DNA of 47,723 bases from Porogramme epimiltina (GCA_900155495.1 FTLJ01001091.1:1-47723), one strand, 5' to 3'. Positions 32,912-44,724 are shown, counted from the first letter of the stretch. A program made the numbers and translations. The notes: a model not told the origin generated them from the sequence alone.

Positions 32912-34442
32912 TCACGAGTAGAACGTCGTGGCGATCCCGCCGGGCGCGAAATCCGCGGACGCCGCGACGGGCCCCTCCCCGTCGGCGCGCATCGGGCGCC
33001 CCGACACCATCGCGCGCAGGAACTCCTTCTGCTGCCTGTGCTCCTTGCACCCTACGTCACCGCGCCACGGCGGAGCGGAGGACGGGCGGAAGGGCGATAA
33101 CGTAAGTGTGGCGGCGGAAGCCCGATGGGAATGAATGAATGCGCACTCTTCCTGTGAACCGGCCAGTCCTGCTTCTGGCACGCGGGCCCACAGTACACGA
33201 CTTCCTTGCACCCGCTGCAGCGCTTGAACTCCGCCGCCCGGACTTCGCGCGTGCCGCACCCGTCGCGGGCGCACCTCTTGAGCACGTAGGACTGTACTTC
33301 CGCGTCGCCGTTCGCCCAGTCCCACACGTCGGGGGCCATCCAGAGGTTCTGTGTGAGCCACAGATAGTCATGCGCCACCTCAGGGCCGTTGAACGTGCGA
33401 GGGAGGCTGTTGAGCGATTCTATATGCAGATTATCGTGAGATGCTTCTTGATGGGGGGTACGGCATGCCAGACACATACTGGGACGATCGACCTTTGCGA
33501 GGATCTTCAGCAGCACGTGGGGGTTGACGCTCGCCGAGATTCGCAGATATTGTCGCGCCAGCTCGCAGTCTCCCCAGAGCTTGAAAGAGGCTAGAGCGGC
33601 CGTGTAGTAATGTGAGCTCGGACCCCACTTTTTAGCCTTTTCTACTGCCTCATCGGACAGCAATCTCTTGCTAGGAGCGGTGAAGATGCATCCACCACGG
33701 GGCGGCGAACCGTCGTCTCGAGCGATCCAAGCCTGGGCAAATGACAGCGCATCCGATACGCGACCAGCTTGCAGGAGAACACACCCGAGCCAGTCGCGCT
33801 GACCCATGTTATCGCCCGGGCAAAGACGCAACATCTCGATTATTGTGTCCCTGACGAACGCAGGATGAGTCGGTGTTCTTGAAAATTTGCTATCGAGAGT
33901 TGATCACTTACGCGCATTTGTCGTAGTCCTTTGTCTCAAACGCGAGCCTGACCTTCGCTTGAAGGACGCGCATGTACGGACGCGTTTCGAGGATCCCCCA
34001 GAAGCGGCCCACGTGGTCTCCATTGTCATCGAAGCAAGTTGGTCCAAGGGTACGGCGGAGGATAAGTTATCCTAAGATCTTGATGAGAATACGAAGCACA
34101 TGCAAAGTCGTGCAGGATACCTCTGGATTCAGCTTCTTCGAGCGTCTTCAAGCCTTCCTCCGTTGTTGGTGCAAGGAACGCTATCTGAATGACTGCGTCT
34201 AGGTTGTTTGGGTCCGCCTGGACCGCCTTCATCAAGTACGGGACAGCCTCATAAGGCCTTCGTCTGCGAGCTAGATCCTCTGCAATTTGTAAACTGTGGC
34301 ACGGGGGGCGGTCAGGAACTTGCGCTAGACGTGGTGATGGCTGCGAGTGGCTCGGAGGTAGTACTCACTTGCGTGCAGATTCCTCGGAGACGGTTCCTCC
34401 ACCAAGGCCCATCAAGGCCTCCATACCCATGCGTTTGTTCAT
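32912..34442 (-). CDS. MYND zinc-finger protein with helical N-terminal region
   Basis: Basidiomycete family with a TPR-like helical body and a C-terminal MYND zinc finger for protein binding; function unknown. The start MNKRMGMEALMGLGGG leads into AEDLARRRRPYEAVPYLMKA and DPNNLDAVIQIAFL, then GPTCFDDNGDHVGRFWGIL, RPYMRVLQAKVRLAFETKDY and MLRLCPGDNMGQRDWLGCVLL. MYND: cysteines in CARDGCGTRE, FKRCSGCKEVVYCGPACQKQ, then a His/Cys pair across the last intron (VHRK-RCKEH). One junction is abnormal: after the natural acceptor at 34072 the exon reads an immediate in-frame TAA (34069-34067) before the conserved ILRRTLGPTCF. The gene is either damaged or uses an odd 3' splice site there. An upstream noncoding exon is possible. 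Confidence 0.75.
34067..34072 (-). other. Apparent in-frame stop next to a splice site in the MYND gene
   Basis: The exon before ends AGA G with donor GTATCC. Using acceptor TTAG, the next codons are GGA TAA CTT ATC CTC CGC. Ending the intron at GGATAAC instead would give AGA GTT ATC CTC CGC and keep the frame, but this requires a GT-AC intron. Confidence 0.5.
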
Positions 34443-35611
34443 CTCAACTGGAAGTAGACTGTCTGATCGTCAGGTGGCAAGATAGCGGGTGACACAGCAC
34501 GAGTTGAAGGTAGCGACAAGGAGCCACCCCTCCGCAGCCGGCGCACGGTCGACGCGTTCCTCGCGTAACCATCCGTTATGATACGCGTCCGTGACAGTGG
34601 TCACCCTAGAGTCGGTCTCTTATACCTCAATGGCTCAGATCGAACGGTCAGGCCGGACATGTATATGAATACCGTACTTGGATTGTTGACAACGCGCGTG
34701 TGCACGTCCCTGAGGTACGCATTCCCCAGTAGTCTGAAAACCAAATGCAACTCAACTCAGGCCGGCCTCGTTGGAGTAAAAGGGTCATAGATCTAGACCC
34801 CGTCGTGACATTCTCTGGACCCCATGAGGATGGCGGGTAAATCTATAATGTAGAACTTGACACAAGTCGCCGCTCTAGGACAGACGGCAGGGATAGTCGA
34901 GAGCGCTCTGGGCAGTATACTGGGTTTAGGCCAGGTCCGTACCGGCGAGGGATTGTGAAATACAGATCGTGATCTTCGAGAAGTAGCACAGGATAAGATT
35001 CTTCGAAGTCGGGCTGACGTTCACGGAAACTGTGTATAACTGATCTATTCGCCTTCCGAGTCGTCCCCGTTTTCGTCATCGGGGAGTAAGGGCCCGCCTA
35101 CATGCCTGGTTAGGTGTCATTCTTATAGTCAACGCGGTCGTTTTAGGACCCCATAGCGAGCTCAGACTCGTTTTCGAAGCGGCCCCTTCTGTAGCTTCCA
35201 TAGACGATGCAACGACCATATGAATTACGACAAAACGCATATGACGTACTGCCGTTGCTCTCTTGACTCTCTTCATGGATCATTATTCAACTCCAAACAT
35301 AAGTATTGTTCAGATGAAGTTGGCGAGAGGCACCTGCATCTTGAGAGCAAAACATCAAGGTGAACAGGGGGGCTGGTGAGGTCCGGTGGCGAGAGAGAGA
35401 CGGTGGTCTATGATGAGCATTTCAAGTTCGTCGAAGGAATGTGACTTGACGCGATAGTCACGTGAGTGCATACGTCACAAGGGGTCACGTCGCAGCGCCC
35501 GAAAGTTTGAGGGGCACCGCGGCCGCGGCCGGTGTAACGTCAGTTCGTCTCACACCGGACACGCCGTCTACCGCCACTAGCTCCCCGTCCTTGCTCACCC
35601 TCGTCTACAAC
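34443..35611. other. Divergent promoter region between the MYND and PABPN1-like genes
   Basis: 1.17 kb between diverging starts, AT-richer than the flanking genes. A few frames are open (for example 34843-35079 minus) but carry no domain. I see no repeat or transposon termini. Confidence 0.45.
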
Positions 35612-36483
35612 ATGGCCGACGTCGCGGAAACTGTGCCGACAAATGACCCACAGGGCGCTGTTATGGATGATGTGGAGGAGGAGGATTCGGTATGTGCGCG
35701 CCTTCCCCGCATGGTGCTGCCAACAATAATATCCCAACGGTACCGCAGGAAATTCTCCTCATGAAGCAGCGTGTAGAGGAGATGGAGCGCGAGGCCAACA
35801 AGCTGCGAGAGCTTCAAGCCGCAGCAGAGAAGGCTGAGCAGAGTGCGAACGGGGAGCAAGTGCCTATGGAGACGGAAGAGGAAAAGGCAGCTGCGGATGG
35901 ACGGAGTATATACGTGGGGAACGTGAGTCGTACCATCGTATTCCTTTGCGGTCCAGTCTAACGAAATGAGATAGGTGGACTACTCGGCAACCCCGGAAGA
36001 GATCCAACAGCACTTCCAGTCGTGTGGCACCATAAACAGGGTCACTATTCTTTGTGACAAATTTACTGGACACCCTAAAGGGTATGTGCATTCACTTGGT
36101 TCTCATGTTCTTGTCGCCGACCTCCTGGTAGATATGCATATGTTGAGTTCGCGGAGGCGGAGTTCGTGGATGCTGCTGTCGCCATGGACAACTCACTCTT
36201 CCGGGGACGTCTCATTAAGGTAAGACAGCCGTGGCCTCTGCCGTTACAAACCCCACTGATGTTGATACCCTAGGTGACACCAAAGCGGACTAATATCCCT
36301 GGTTTCAACGGTCGTGGTCGGGGAAGAGGCGGCTACCGAGGGGGTTACAGGGGTGGCTTTAGGGGTGGGTCCTACGGGTACACTCCATACCGCTCTCGCG
36401 GCAGGTAAACACACTATTTCGTCAAAGCACATGTCCAACCTTATGCTCACATGTGTCACAGGGGACGAGGCCGAGGATTCTAG
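35612..36483 (+). CDS. Nuclear poly(A)-binding protein, PABPN1/Pab2-like
   Basis: RNA-binding protein of the PABPN1 (S. pombe Pab2) family, which binds nascent poly(A) tails in the nucleus and works with the exosome. Exons 35612-35689, 35749-35922, 35975-36081, 36132-36219, 36274-36404 and 36462-36483 close to 199 residues. Order: acidic N-terminus (MADVAETVP to VEEEDS), a coiled coil ([20 protein letters not shown]), one RRM with RNP2 SIYVGNVDYSA and RNP1 GYAYVEF, then [20 protein letters not shown] and an RGG tail ending RGRGRGF. This order and length match the family. The coiled coil before the RRM separates it from other single-RRM proteins. Confidence 0.93.
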
Positions 36484-37374
36484 CTTGGCAAAACGGACTT
36501 GAGACTGGCGCCGTCCTCGCCTCATTCGATTCCGCACTGTACTGTTTATCTATGATTGTAGTTTTGGGCAACTTGCCTTCTTATTCATTGCTCGCCATTC
36601 CGGATCCTCATATTCACGACTGCCCCTTGTCTCCTAAATCCTGTCGAGCGCATATACTTCTACACGACCCTGAAGAAAATGAGACTGCAGCTTAACGGGA
36701 AGGTGTTCCTCCCCCAGCATATACGTCCCCCCCCCCCCCCCGACCTGACCTCAGCCAGCCTGTACATGGTCTTCGCAACAAAGACTCCGCACTATAGGGT
36801 AGGAAGGACCGCACTAGCGTAATATGACGGCTCTGAGATCGTCTATTCGTCATACCCTACAACACAATGCTGGTAGCAATGGCTCGCACATACTCGCAAC
36901 ATGCTCGCAACTCAGCGACGTGGTCTTGTTGCTGTACCACCGCAACAGCCATCTAGGGGGGTGCCAAGTGTCGTCTCAGTATAGCTAGAGTTCAGACGGC
37001 GTGTCCGTGTCAGCGTTCAACCTTATTCCAGGTGGGCACTGGCATCGCCATATTGTGACTCGAGGCATAATCGAAAGCACTGCGACACGGATTTATTTTA
37101 CATAGTGTTTGTTTACTGTGTGCACTGTGACATCATATATAGACGGCGAAAAAGTTGCTCTACTCACCTCCGGGCGTTTATATGAAAAAGACCTCACCGG
37201 CCCGAGTAGATCGAGATCTTCACGATCTTCGACCCGTACTTCCACCATCTCGCCCTCTCGGCTGGGCTTTCCCTGGTAAAAGCTTATACCGAAGTCAATA
37301 TGTCCTCTCTATGTAGTCGGTAGCCTCGTACTGAGATATTGAACAGCGCGAGTCGCCTACCTGCTTTTTGCGCT
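36484..37374. other. Intergenic region upstream of ELP2
   Basis: 890 bp between two plus-strand genes. It holds a run of 15 C at 36727-36741 and otherwise average-composition sequence with no coding signal. The right part must include the ELP2 promoter. Confidence 0.5.
36727..36741. repeat. Poly-C run of 15
   Basis: Homopolymer of C after GCATATACGT, downstream of the PABPN1-like gene. Confidence 0.9.
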
Positions 37375-40300
37375 ATGACTCAAGTAGAACATGTATATGC
37401 GTCTACGTCTACGAATCGGTATCCCCAGGCCGCGGACGTCAGGTGTAGCTCTACGAACTTGGTGGCTTTCGGTTCCGGAAAACTAGTGGCCCTTTGGGAC
37501 GCCACGGTATGTCGCTTCTTGCCTTGTTGTATACTCCTGGCTCATTTTTTCATCCGCAGGATTCATTGCACCAAGGTGTCCAAAGGACCCTCCCCGGGCA
37601 CGACGGTGTCGTTACATGCATCTGCTTCGTGAATGATGCATTTTTTGTAAGTGCGGACGATAAAGGCGTGCTCAGACTGTGGAAAGCTGGCGATGAGCGG
37701 CGTGTAAGTGTGTTTTCTGCCGCAGTTTCACGTTTCAGTGACAGTGACATCTTCTACTCCAGTGGAACTCAAGTACCGCTGTCCAAGCTCATAAAAGCGG
37801 AATTTCTTGTATGGCAGCAGACAGTCAATACGTAGTGACTGGAGCCTCTGATGGGTCCGCCAAAATATGGACTATACAACCCGAGGCAGGCATGAATCTC
37901 TGATCCACCCCCTAACGGCCTATCTTCTCACGCCCTCGTATCTCCAGAAGAGTTGAGCGAGAAGCAGACAATACAGATAAAAAAGGGATTCCCGATATCT
38001 CTCGCAATGGCGCATTTGCCCAGAACTCAATGTGAGTCAGGATGTACTACGCGATTGTAGCTGTGTTCTCATCCGATCCTAGGTGCCATCCTTGCTGTAG
38101 GCTGCACAGACAAGAATGTTCATCTTTGGACTTCTGGGGAGGAAAATGTAAGGCCCAATCTTACTCTATAGAAAAGTGGGTATTGATCGGCTGTTCCGAA
38201 GTTCTCTTCAGCAGCAGTCCTCCCTGGTCACGAAGACTGGGTCAAGTGTCTTGCCTTCAAGATCCCAGAGAGGGAAGAGGATTCTCTTGTTCTTGCATCT
38301 GGCTCGCAAGATACCACCATCCGGCTATGGAACATCGAGCCTTTCACTGGCTCAAACCTCGTCGCGAGCTCCACAGAGGCGGCGGACGAACTCCTAGACG
38401 CCTTCGAGGCTTCACTCGTAAACTTGGAAGATACTGAAGACGGCGGTCGACAGATATCTTTGAAACGGCACATATTGACTATCAAACCAACGGGCGGAGG
38501 GTAGGTCTCCTATGAGGAAGAAGTCGGTGTTACATTCTGACCCTCATTACAGTTCTCAGCTATTCTCTGTGACTTTTGATGCACTACTGGTTGGGCACGA
38601 AGCGGGTGTAACTTCACTCTCTTGGCGGCCCCAGAAGTTTCCCTCAGATCTGCCTACCCTCCTCTCAACTTCGACGGATTCATCTCTAATCCTTTGGTCC
38701 CCGTCTACCGTCCTCACTTCGTCGACGGATGGCACCACGCTGTGGATCAACCGTCAGCGTTTCGGCGACGTCGGCGGGCAGCGTTTGGGTGGGTTTGTCG
38801 GTGGCGTATGGGCTTCGAATGGAGATGACGCGATGTCCTGGGGTTGGAACGGGGGCTGGCGGCGATGGAGATGCATAAATCCCGGCCATTCCACTTCTGA
38901 ACATTCAGCTCTAGGACCAGCATTGGAAGAATGGTCGGAAGTCGGCGCAATTACGGGACATCGCGCCCCAGTACGGAGTGTAGTATGGAGCCCGGGCGGC
39001 GAGTACCTCATATCTGCCAGGTACGTTTCATGTGGCGTGGAACGGAGCGCCATTGACAGGGTACCTATAGTCTTGACCAAACTACGCGTATACACGGCCC
39101 TGTTTCCACGCAAGGCCTTGACGCGGCCTCTCCGGAGACGGGGGTGTGGCATGAAATAGGGCGGCCACAGGTGCACGGATATGACCTCATCGGCGCGGCG
39201 TTCCTGGATGCGCTTCGGTTTGTGAGCATTGCGGACGAGAAGGTGGCACGTGTGTTCGAAGCCCCGAGAGAGTTTGTTGAAGTTGTCAAGAATCTTGGTG
39301 TGGCGGATATCGAGGCCGGCGAGGTGAAGCGGATGCTCTATTCCTTTGTGTGGGGAACTTGCTGATGAAACTTCCCTGGGGCACACAGGAAGCGCGCCCG
39401 CGGGCCGCCACAGTGCCTCCACTGGGACTGTCCAACAAAGCACTGACAGATGGTTTGTAATTTCCGTTGAACTGTGTGTTCAATCTGGTTAATGTGTGGG
39501 TTTGGATTACCAATAGTGAGCGCGGTCGCGGATGTGGAGACCACATCCGACGTCGCGAGGACAAATCGTAGGCCATTCGAAGGAGAGCTTGCCGCCGCGA
39601 CTCTTTGGCCAGAGGTCGAAAAGGTCTTTGGACACGGGTATGAGGTGGGTCGTGCTTGTCTTATGTAGTAAATTTCTCTCTACCTAACAGGGGTACCCAA
39701 TAGTCAATTGCCATGGCTGTGTCGACCAACAAGCAGTACGTCGCAACGGCATGCAAGGCGACTACGCCAGAGCATGCTGTCGTGCGCATATACGACACGC
39801 AGACGTGGCAACCCGTCGGGCAGCCGCTGGCAGGCCACACTCTCACTGTCACCCGGATAGGGTTTAGCCCTGATGACACGTTCGTGCTTTCTGTCTCGCG
39901 TGATAGGGCATGGCGACTGTTCGAGAAGAGTGAAGGTGAGTATAGGGGAGATGTCTAGAGAAGGAGTGCTGACTTGCGTTGGGCTTAGATGGCTACCTTC
40001 CCGTCGCCGCGGACAAGTCACACGCGAGGATCATCTGGGACTGTGCCTGGGCCCCAGAGGGAGACATCTTCGTCACAGCTTCTCGAGATAAGACGGTGAA
40101 TATCTTTCATCTTCTCTACAGCTTGGAAATTATCTGACGTGTTGTCATAGGTCAAAGTCTGGCAACGTGGAGATGAAAATACCCAGAAATGGACAGCGGT
40201 CGCCACCATCCAAGCTGGTACTGCTGCCACAGCTGTCGCATTTGCGCCAAGGACGTCTGAGAATGCACGGTAGGTGATTCCAAAGGGCTATGTTTGAACG

Positions 40301-40611
40301 CGCTAACTCCCGCAAGACGCATCCTCGCGATCGGACTGGAGTCTGGAGAGATCTTACTCTACACGTCTGCTCCCGGCAAGTCAGCTGAGTGGAGCAAAAT
40401 CTTCACCATTGACAACAGGTACGTACCTTCGCGACCCTCGACAGCGAAGTAGGACTCGTCCTGACAACATGACAGCTTGGCACACGTAGACCACATCCAT
40501 AGGCTTGCATGGAGGCCGATAACGGAGGGAGACGGGCGTGCACACATGCTGGCGAGCTGTGGGGAAGATGGTACATTGAAGCTATTGACAGTCCATATCG
40601 CGGAGGAGTAA
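37375..40611 (+). CDS. ELP2: Elongator complex subunit 2 (WD40 protein)
   Basis: Scaffold subunit of Elongator, which modifies the wobble uridine of tRNAs. Multi-exon gene with two WD40 propellers. Start MTQVEHVYASTSTNRYPQAA followed by LVAFGSGKLVALWDAT. Repeats include LPGHDGVVTCICFVNDAFFV, VVTGASDGSAKIWTI, AILAVGCTDKNVHLWTSGEE, AAVLPGHEDWVKCLAFKIPE and VGHEAGVTSLSWRP. Diagnostic for Elp2 are NRQRFGDVGGQRLGGFVGG, ITGHRAPVRSVVWSPGGEYL, HGYDLIGAAFLDALRFVSIA, VPPLGLSNKAL and WPEVEKVFGHGYE. The gene ends in CGEDGTLKLLTVHIAEE at 40609-40611. The intron 37890-37947 has a GC donor, and 38148-38201 ends in GAAG. It converges on the pseudo-helicase gene, 252 bp between stops. Confidence 0.94.
37890..37947 (+). 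other. GC-AG intron in ELP2
   Basis: 58 nt. No GT dinucleotide is available near this exon end. Donor GCATGA after GAGGCAG keeps the frame (QPEAEELSEKQ) with acceptor TCTCCAG, and a CTAAC branch motif lies inside. The donor is weak apart from the GC. Confidence 0.65.
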
Positions 40612-40863
40612 ACGGCCACCTGCGACATGTAGTAGAACTACGAGGAACGGAGAGCTATGCAGTATACAGTGTAGGGGAGGCAAGCGGGATTAGACCCAAG
40701 AGCTGGCTGGTAACGAGACAATCGGGGATCGATGTAGGAAGGGTATAACACAGTAGAATGCGCGTTGCGGCCGAGTTAAATAGGATATACGCAGCACGAA
40801 ATGACGGATAGCTTGGATCGGGAAAGCAGACGTGATAGGGATACACACATGGGACACGTGAAA

Positions 40864-43800
40864 TCAAACAATATCGCGCAGGCTCATGGGAACTTCGGGC
40901 TGCATAGGAAGACAATCAGCTATGGTTGCTCGGTATTAGACACCGAAGCTGATACTCACGCATTTAATCCTATCACAGAAGAATGCGTCAGGGTTGCACT
41001 CGTACAGCAAGGCGCAGGAACTCACTTGTAGAAGCATTCTATAGACCGGAGCATTTCAACATCGCCTCCGGTCGCAGTCACGAAGTTGACGACGACGCCA
41101 GCACGAGAGTAGCTCGGAGCAATCGCAGGCGCAACACTATCAGAAGCCGCGTTAGTGAACTCAAATAAGCTCTGAAACGCCTTGACCGGGAATAGTTCAT
41201 ACCGGTGCGCGTATTCTTCGACCGCCTTGGGCAAATCTAAGTTTACGATGCGTTATCAGTGTGGAGCGAAGATTTGGCTGGTGGACGGGGCTATACCGTA
41301 ATTAATAACAAGAGGTATCTGTGACACCTCTGGGGTTTTGACCTGAACATCGTAGACCACGAGCACCTTGGTCGCAGTCGGCCGCAAGATCCCGGGCGTG
41401 GCCCTGAACTTGTTCAGCGCTGCCAGCTTCGTGCCCGCATTCATATCGCCGTGCTACAACCACGAGTCAGCCACCTAACCCACGCACCCCGATACTCGTC
41501 CGCGCTCACCAGAGGAACGGCGTCGAGCCCGCGGCTCGACAGCCTGTACACCACCGCATCAAGCGCCGCCATCCCGCCAACGTGAATGATAGCCTGCGGC
41601 AGGTCTAGGTCGTCGAACAGGTCCGCCAGCGCGTCGAGCTTCCACTCGCGCGCCTGTGCGGTCTCCGCGCTGATCGCGCCCCTTCCGGACCCGATTGTGC
41701 CAAGCCCGGCTTGAGGAAGCGGCGCGTCGGAGCGTCCACTGGCGGTGAACGCGAGGTAGAGGTAGAACTGCCGGAGGCCTCGCGCTCCCTGGCTTGTGTC
41801 CGCATGAGTGACGTTGCCGTCGCGGCGCACAAGGACGCGAACGGGCTCGCGTAGCTGGATAGCGGAAGCGAGGTTGAGAACATCTTGGGGAACGGTGTTC
41901 GAGAAGAGGGCTGTCTGCCGTTCAATTTGCGCCGATGACCCGTTGGCAGCCTCCATCGGAGGGGAAGAACCGATGTTGGAGAGCCTCCGAGTGAGTGTTT
42001 GAGACGGCGTGAGTAAGGAAGACGTGCTTCCGTTGGCCTCGAAGTTCTGGAAGGGCATCTGGGGCGTCGAGCCGGGAGTTCCTGATCCGTTACCGAGGGC
42101 ACGCGAGCGCGGAGGGGGCAACAGCTTGATAATGTTGAAGACGAACTCGTGCAAGTTCCGCGCGATGAGCTGGTCCACCTCGTCAAGCACCAAAAACCGG
42201 ACATCTGCGCCGGATAGGCCACCGGGCGCGGTGAACAGGGCGTGGAGCTTTTGCGGCGTGCCACAAATGATGTGCGGGACGTTCTGCTGCAGAAGACGCA
42301 GCTCCTGACTGAGGTCCCCACCAGGCGATGTCGAGCCCACCCCAAGAGCGGACTTGACGCCAATAGGGCTGCCGAGATCACGAATCATCCGCTGCGCCTG
42401 GGTGGCTTGATCGACAGTGGTCGAGATCATTACGACCAGAGGCCCTCGGTGCGGTGCACGAGAGGAGACGTGCGTCACCGCGATGTGTATCGCTGGGATC
42501 ACATATGCAGCGATGCGTTCCTGGGTGGGGGGCGCCTGGGCAATGATGTCCGCACCCCGCAGAAGGAAAGGCAGTGCACGCTGCTGGATTTTGTTCGGCG
42601 GACCAACGCTAGAAGGGGACAGACGAACAGATCATCACACGGCGCACGACCCCGCAAAACAGGCTATACTCACCCGAACGTGCTCAGCGAACGTAAGAGC
42701 TCCTGCGCAAGGTTGAGCTGCTCCCACTTGGTGATCACCGGGCCACCATCGCGAGACGCTCCAGACAAGCTCTCGCCCTGAAATAACCACAAGCGAGCTT
42801 AGCGTCGAGCCACGGGTACAGACGGACTGGCGGACTCACCCCAACCGAATCGCGACGGAGCAGACCGCTAACCGAGCGACGCTTGTCCCTGAAGATGGAG
42901 TCCTGTCTGCCCATAGACCCAGCGGGGGAGTCATTGCGCAGCGGCAGATCCAATGTGCCCGCGGACCACGTCCGCATGGGCGGGTTGGGCATCCGCGCGT
43001 TGTGCCGCACGTCAGGCCGCCCCGGCATGCCATGCCCCAAGGACGCGGACGCGTTCATCATCGGGGGCAGCCCCGCGGCAAGGTCGGTCGGCGGCAATCC
43101 GCCGCCCAGCATCCCGGCGTTCTGCAGCGCCCCGCTGTTCTGGATTTGTTGCGTCTGCAGCGCGAGCAGCTGGCCGACCGACGTCGTGAGCGTGTTCAGG
43201 CGGCTCGAGATGGTCGTGATGTCGTCCGAGGGGGGGTTCTGGTTCGGCGCGATGTTCGCGATCGACCCGCGCGGACCGTTCAAGGACGGATTGATGAAAC
43301 CCTGGCTCGGCTGCGACGACGGGGCGAACGGATCCTTGAACTCCACCGGGGCGCTCATGCTGGAGCCGGGGCCAATGCCCGGGGTCGAGTTGAGGGCACG
43401 CTCGACAAGAATATCCAGCTTGCGATGGACATCGCCAAGGTCTCGCTGAATATCCCGGTTTGCGACCTCCAGGCGCAGGAGGCGGTCCAGAACTTCGTTG
43501 ATCAGCGGAGATGCCTTCAGCTGTGCTTCGAAGCTTGTGGAAGCGGAGAACTCCAGGCTAGGGGCGAAGTGGCTACCGGAGTCGAGCGAGGACGCGGGGG
43601 AAGACGACACGAACGGGGGATGCATAAACGTCGACCTGACGCTGCTCGATTCCTGCATGACCGGCGGGGTCCCGAGCCTCTCCCTGCTCCGCATGTTCAT
43701 GTTGTTGTAGAAGGAGGGGGCTGCCAGCTGTCCGTTCATCGGGATCGGACCTGAGGTCGGCCCAGGGGTCTCATCGCCATCCGGGGAGATGTCCGTCTTC

Positions 43801-44162
43801 GGAGAGATGTTGAAGTCGCGTCCGGGGTGTTGGGAGATGGCCGGGCCTCGATCCGTGTCCGGTTGGCGGAGGTTGGGGGAGCGGCGGTAGAGCTCGGCGG
43901 GGGAGGGAACCTGGAGGCCGTTTTCCGCGCGGCGGTCACCGTCATCTTGCTGAGGGCTGGGGGAGGATCTCACCGAACGGTAGTCCGAGGGGGAAATGGA
44001 AAACGAGGACGAGGTGCTGAGCTGGTGCTCACGGGAGACGGAGTGCCTGTAGCCGCCAAGGGGGCCGTTCACGACTCCGTCCTCCTCAGTGAGCCGCATT
44101 GCACCAGGGAAGAAAGGAGTCGAAGCGGGATTCAACGCGGGGCTCCGAGAGGGGGGATCCAT
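40864..44162 (-). CDS. eIF4A-like DEAD-box pseudo-helicase with coiled-coil N-terminal extension
   Basis: Exons 44162-42840, 42777-42674, 42608-41510, 41453-41297, 41236-41203, 41136-41026, 40969-40960 and 40899-40864 close to 957 residues. Residues 1-440 are Ser/Pro-rich and disordered, with a coiled coil (INEVLDRLLRLEVANRDIQR onward). From about 476 there are both RecA-like lobes of an eIF4A-type helicase: GPPNKIQQRALPFLLRGADI, FLVLDEVDQLIARNL, QTALFSNTVPQDVLNLA, HGDM, VINYDLPKAVEEYAHR, VVVNFVTA and an eIF4A-like end (PEVPMSLRDIV). All catalytic motifs are altered: Walker A is APPTQER at 501-507, DEAD is DEVD at 618-621, SAT is SNT, and HRIGRGGR is HRVAPAIA. ATP hydrolysis is therefore unlikely. 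A Ser/Pro/Gly/Asn-rich insert splits lobe 1 before the SNT motif. Inference: a scaffold or a competitor of eIF4A/eIF4G-type contacts. Confidence 0.9.
40960..40969 (-). other. 10-nt microexon of the pseudo-helicase gene
   Basis: GATTAAATGC, between acceptor GTGATAG and donor GTGAGT, completes Lys and adds IKC. Without it the frame stops at TGA (41024-41022) just after FYK. With it the protein gains the eIF4A-like C-terminus ending LRDIV. Confidence 0.75.
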
Positions 44163-44724
44163 GAGACGTGTACAGTATTACAGAGTGTGAATGAGATAGC
44201 ACGACGACACTGCTGGGCGGCGCGATGAGCCACATCAACCAGGGCGGGGAAGCGCAGTGATCGCACCTGTGACGCCTGGAGGCCAACTAACAGAAAGATG
44301 CCATGCGAAGCAAGAGAGGGGAGGGGGCGGAGGCAGAGATGTGTCCGGCTCTGAAAGAGCGGGTGGTGGGGACGACGCAGGTTGTGAACCTCCAGTCGGC
44401 TCGAGCTGCGTTTGATTGGCCCTCATGCTTACGAAACATCAAACGGCCTGATTCTTGATTCTGGAAAAACATACGGCAGTACATGACAGACGAGGCATAC
44501 GGCATACTCTGACAACAAAAGCAACGAGCGACACGGGCCCAGAAGCGGGCTGACTAGGACGGAAACGCAGAAACGAGCGATATAACGGGGAGACACCAGT
44601 CCTGGGCGTCTGAGCAACGAGCGGAGTGGGCGCTACACGGGCGCCTCTGGGACCCAGGTCCCAGCGGGGAACGTGCCTGTTCTGATCGCCAGGCAAAGTT
44701 GAATAGAATGTGAGCGGCGGTGCT
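44163..44724. other. Upstream region of the pseudo-helicase gene
   Basis: 562 bp between two minus-strand genes. Mixed composition, no coding signal. It contains the pseudo-helicase promoter and the 3' UTR of the RRM gene. Confidence 0.5.

Noticed and set aside
30398..32921. Long frames on both strands in the 29.3-32.9 kb gap
   Set aside because: They overlap in all six frames with the same low-complexity composition, so they are best explained by GC bias. No splice-supported model with a known domain emerged.
39354..39366. Premature stop in ELP2 after VWGTC
   Set aside because: A normal intron (GTGAAG to CACAG) removes this segment and joins EAGE to EARPRAATVPPLGLSNKAL, which is conserved in Elp2.
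41022..41024. TGA after FYK as the end of the pseudo-helicase
   Set aside because: The bases AAGTGAGT form a good donor. Using it with a 10-nt exon and a final exon gives an eIF4A-like C-terminus (MSLRDIV), which is much more convincing.
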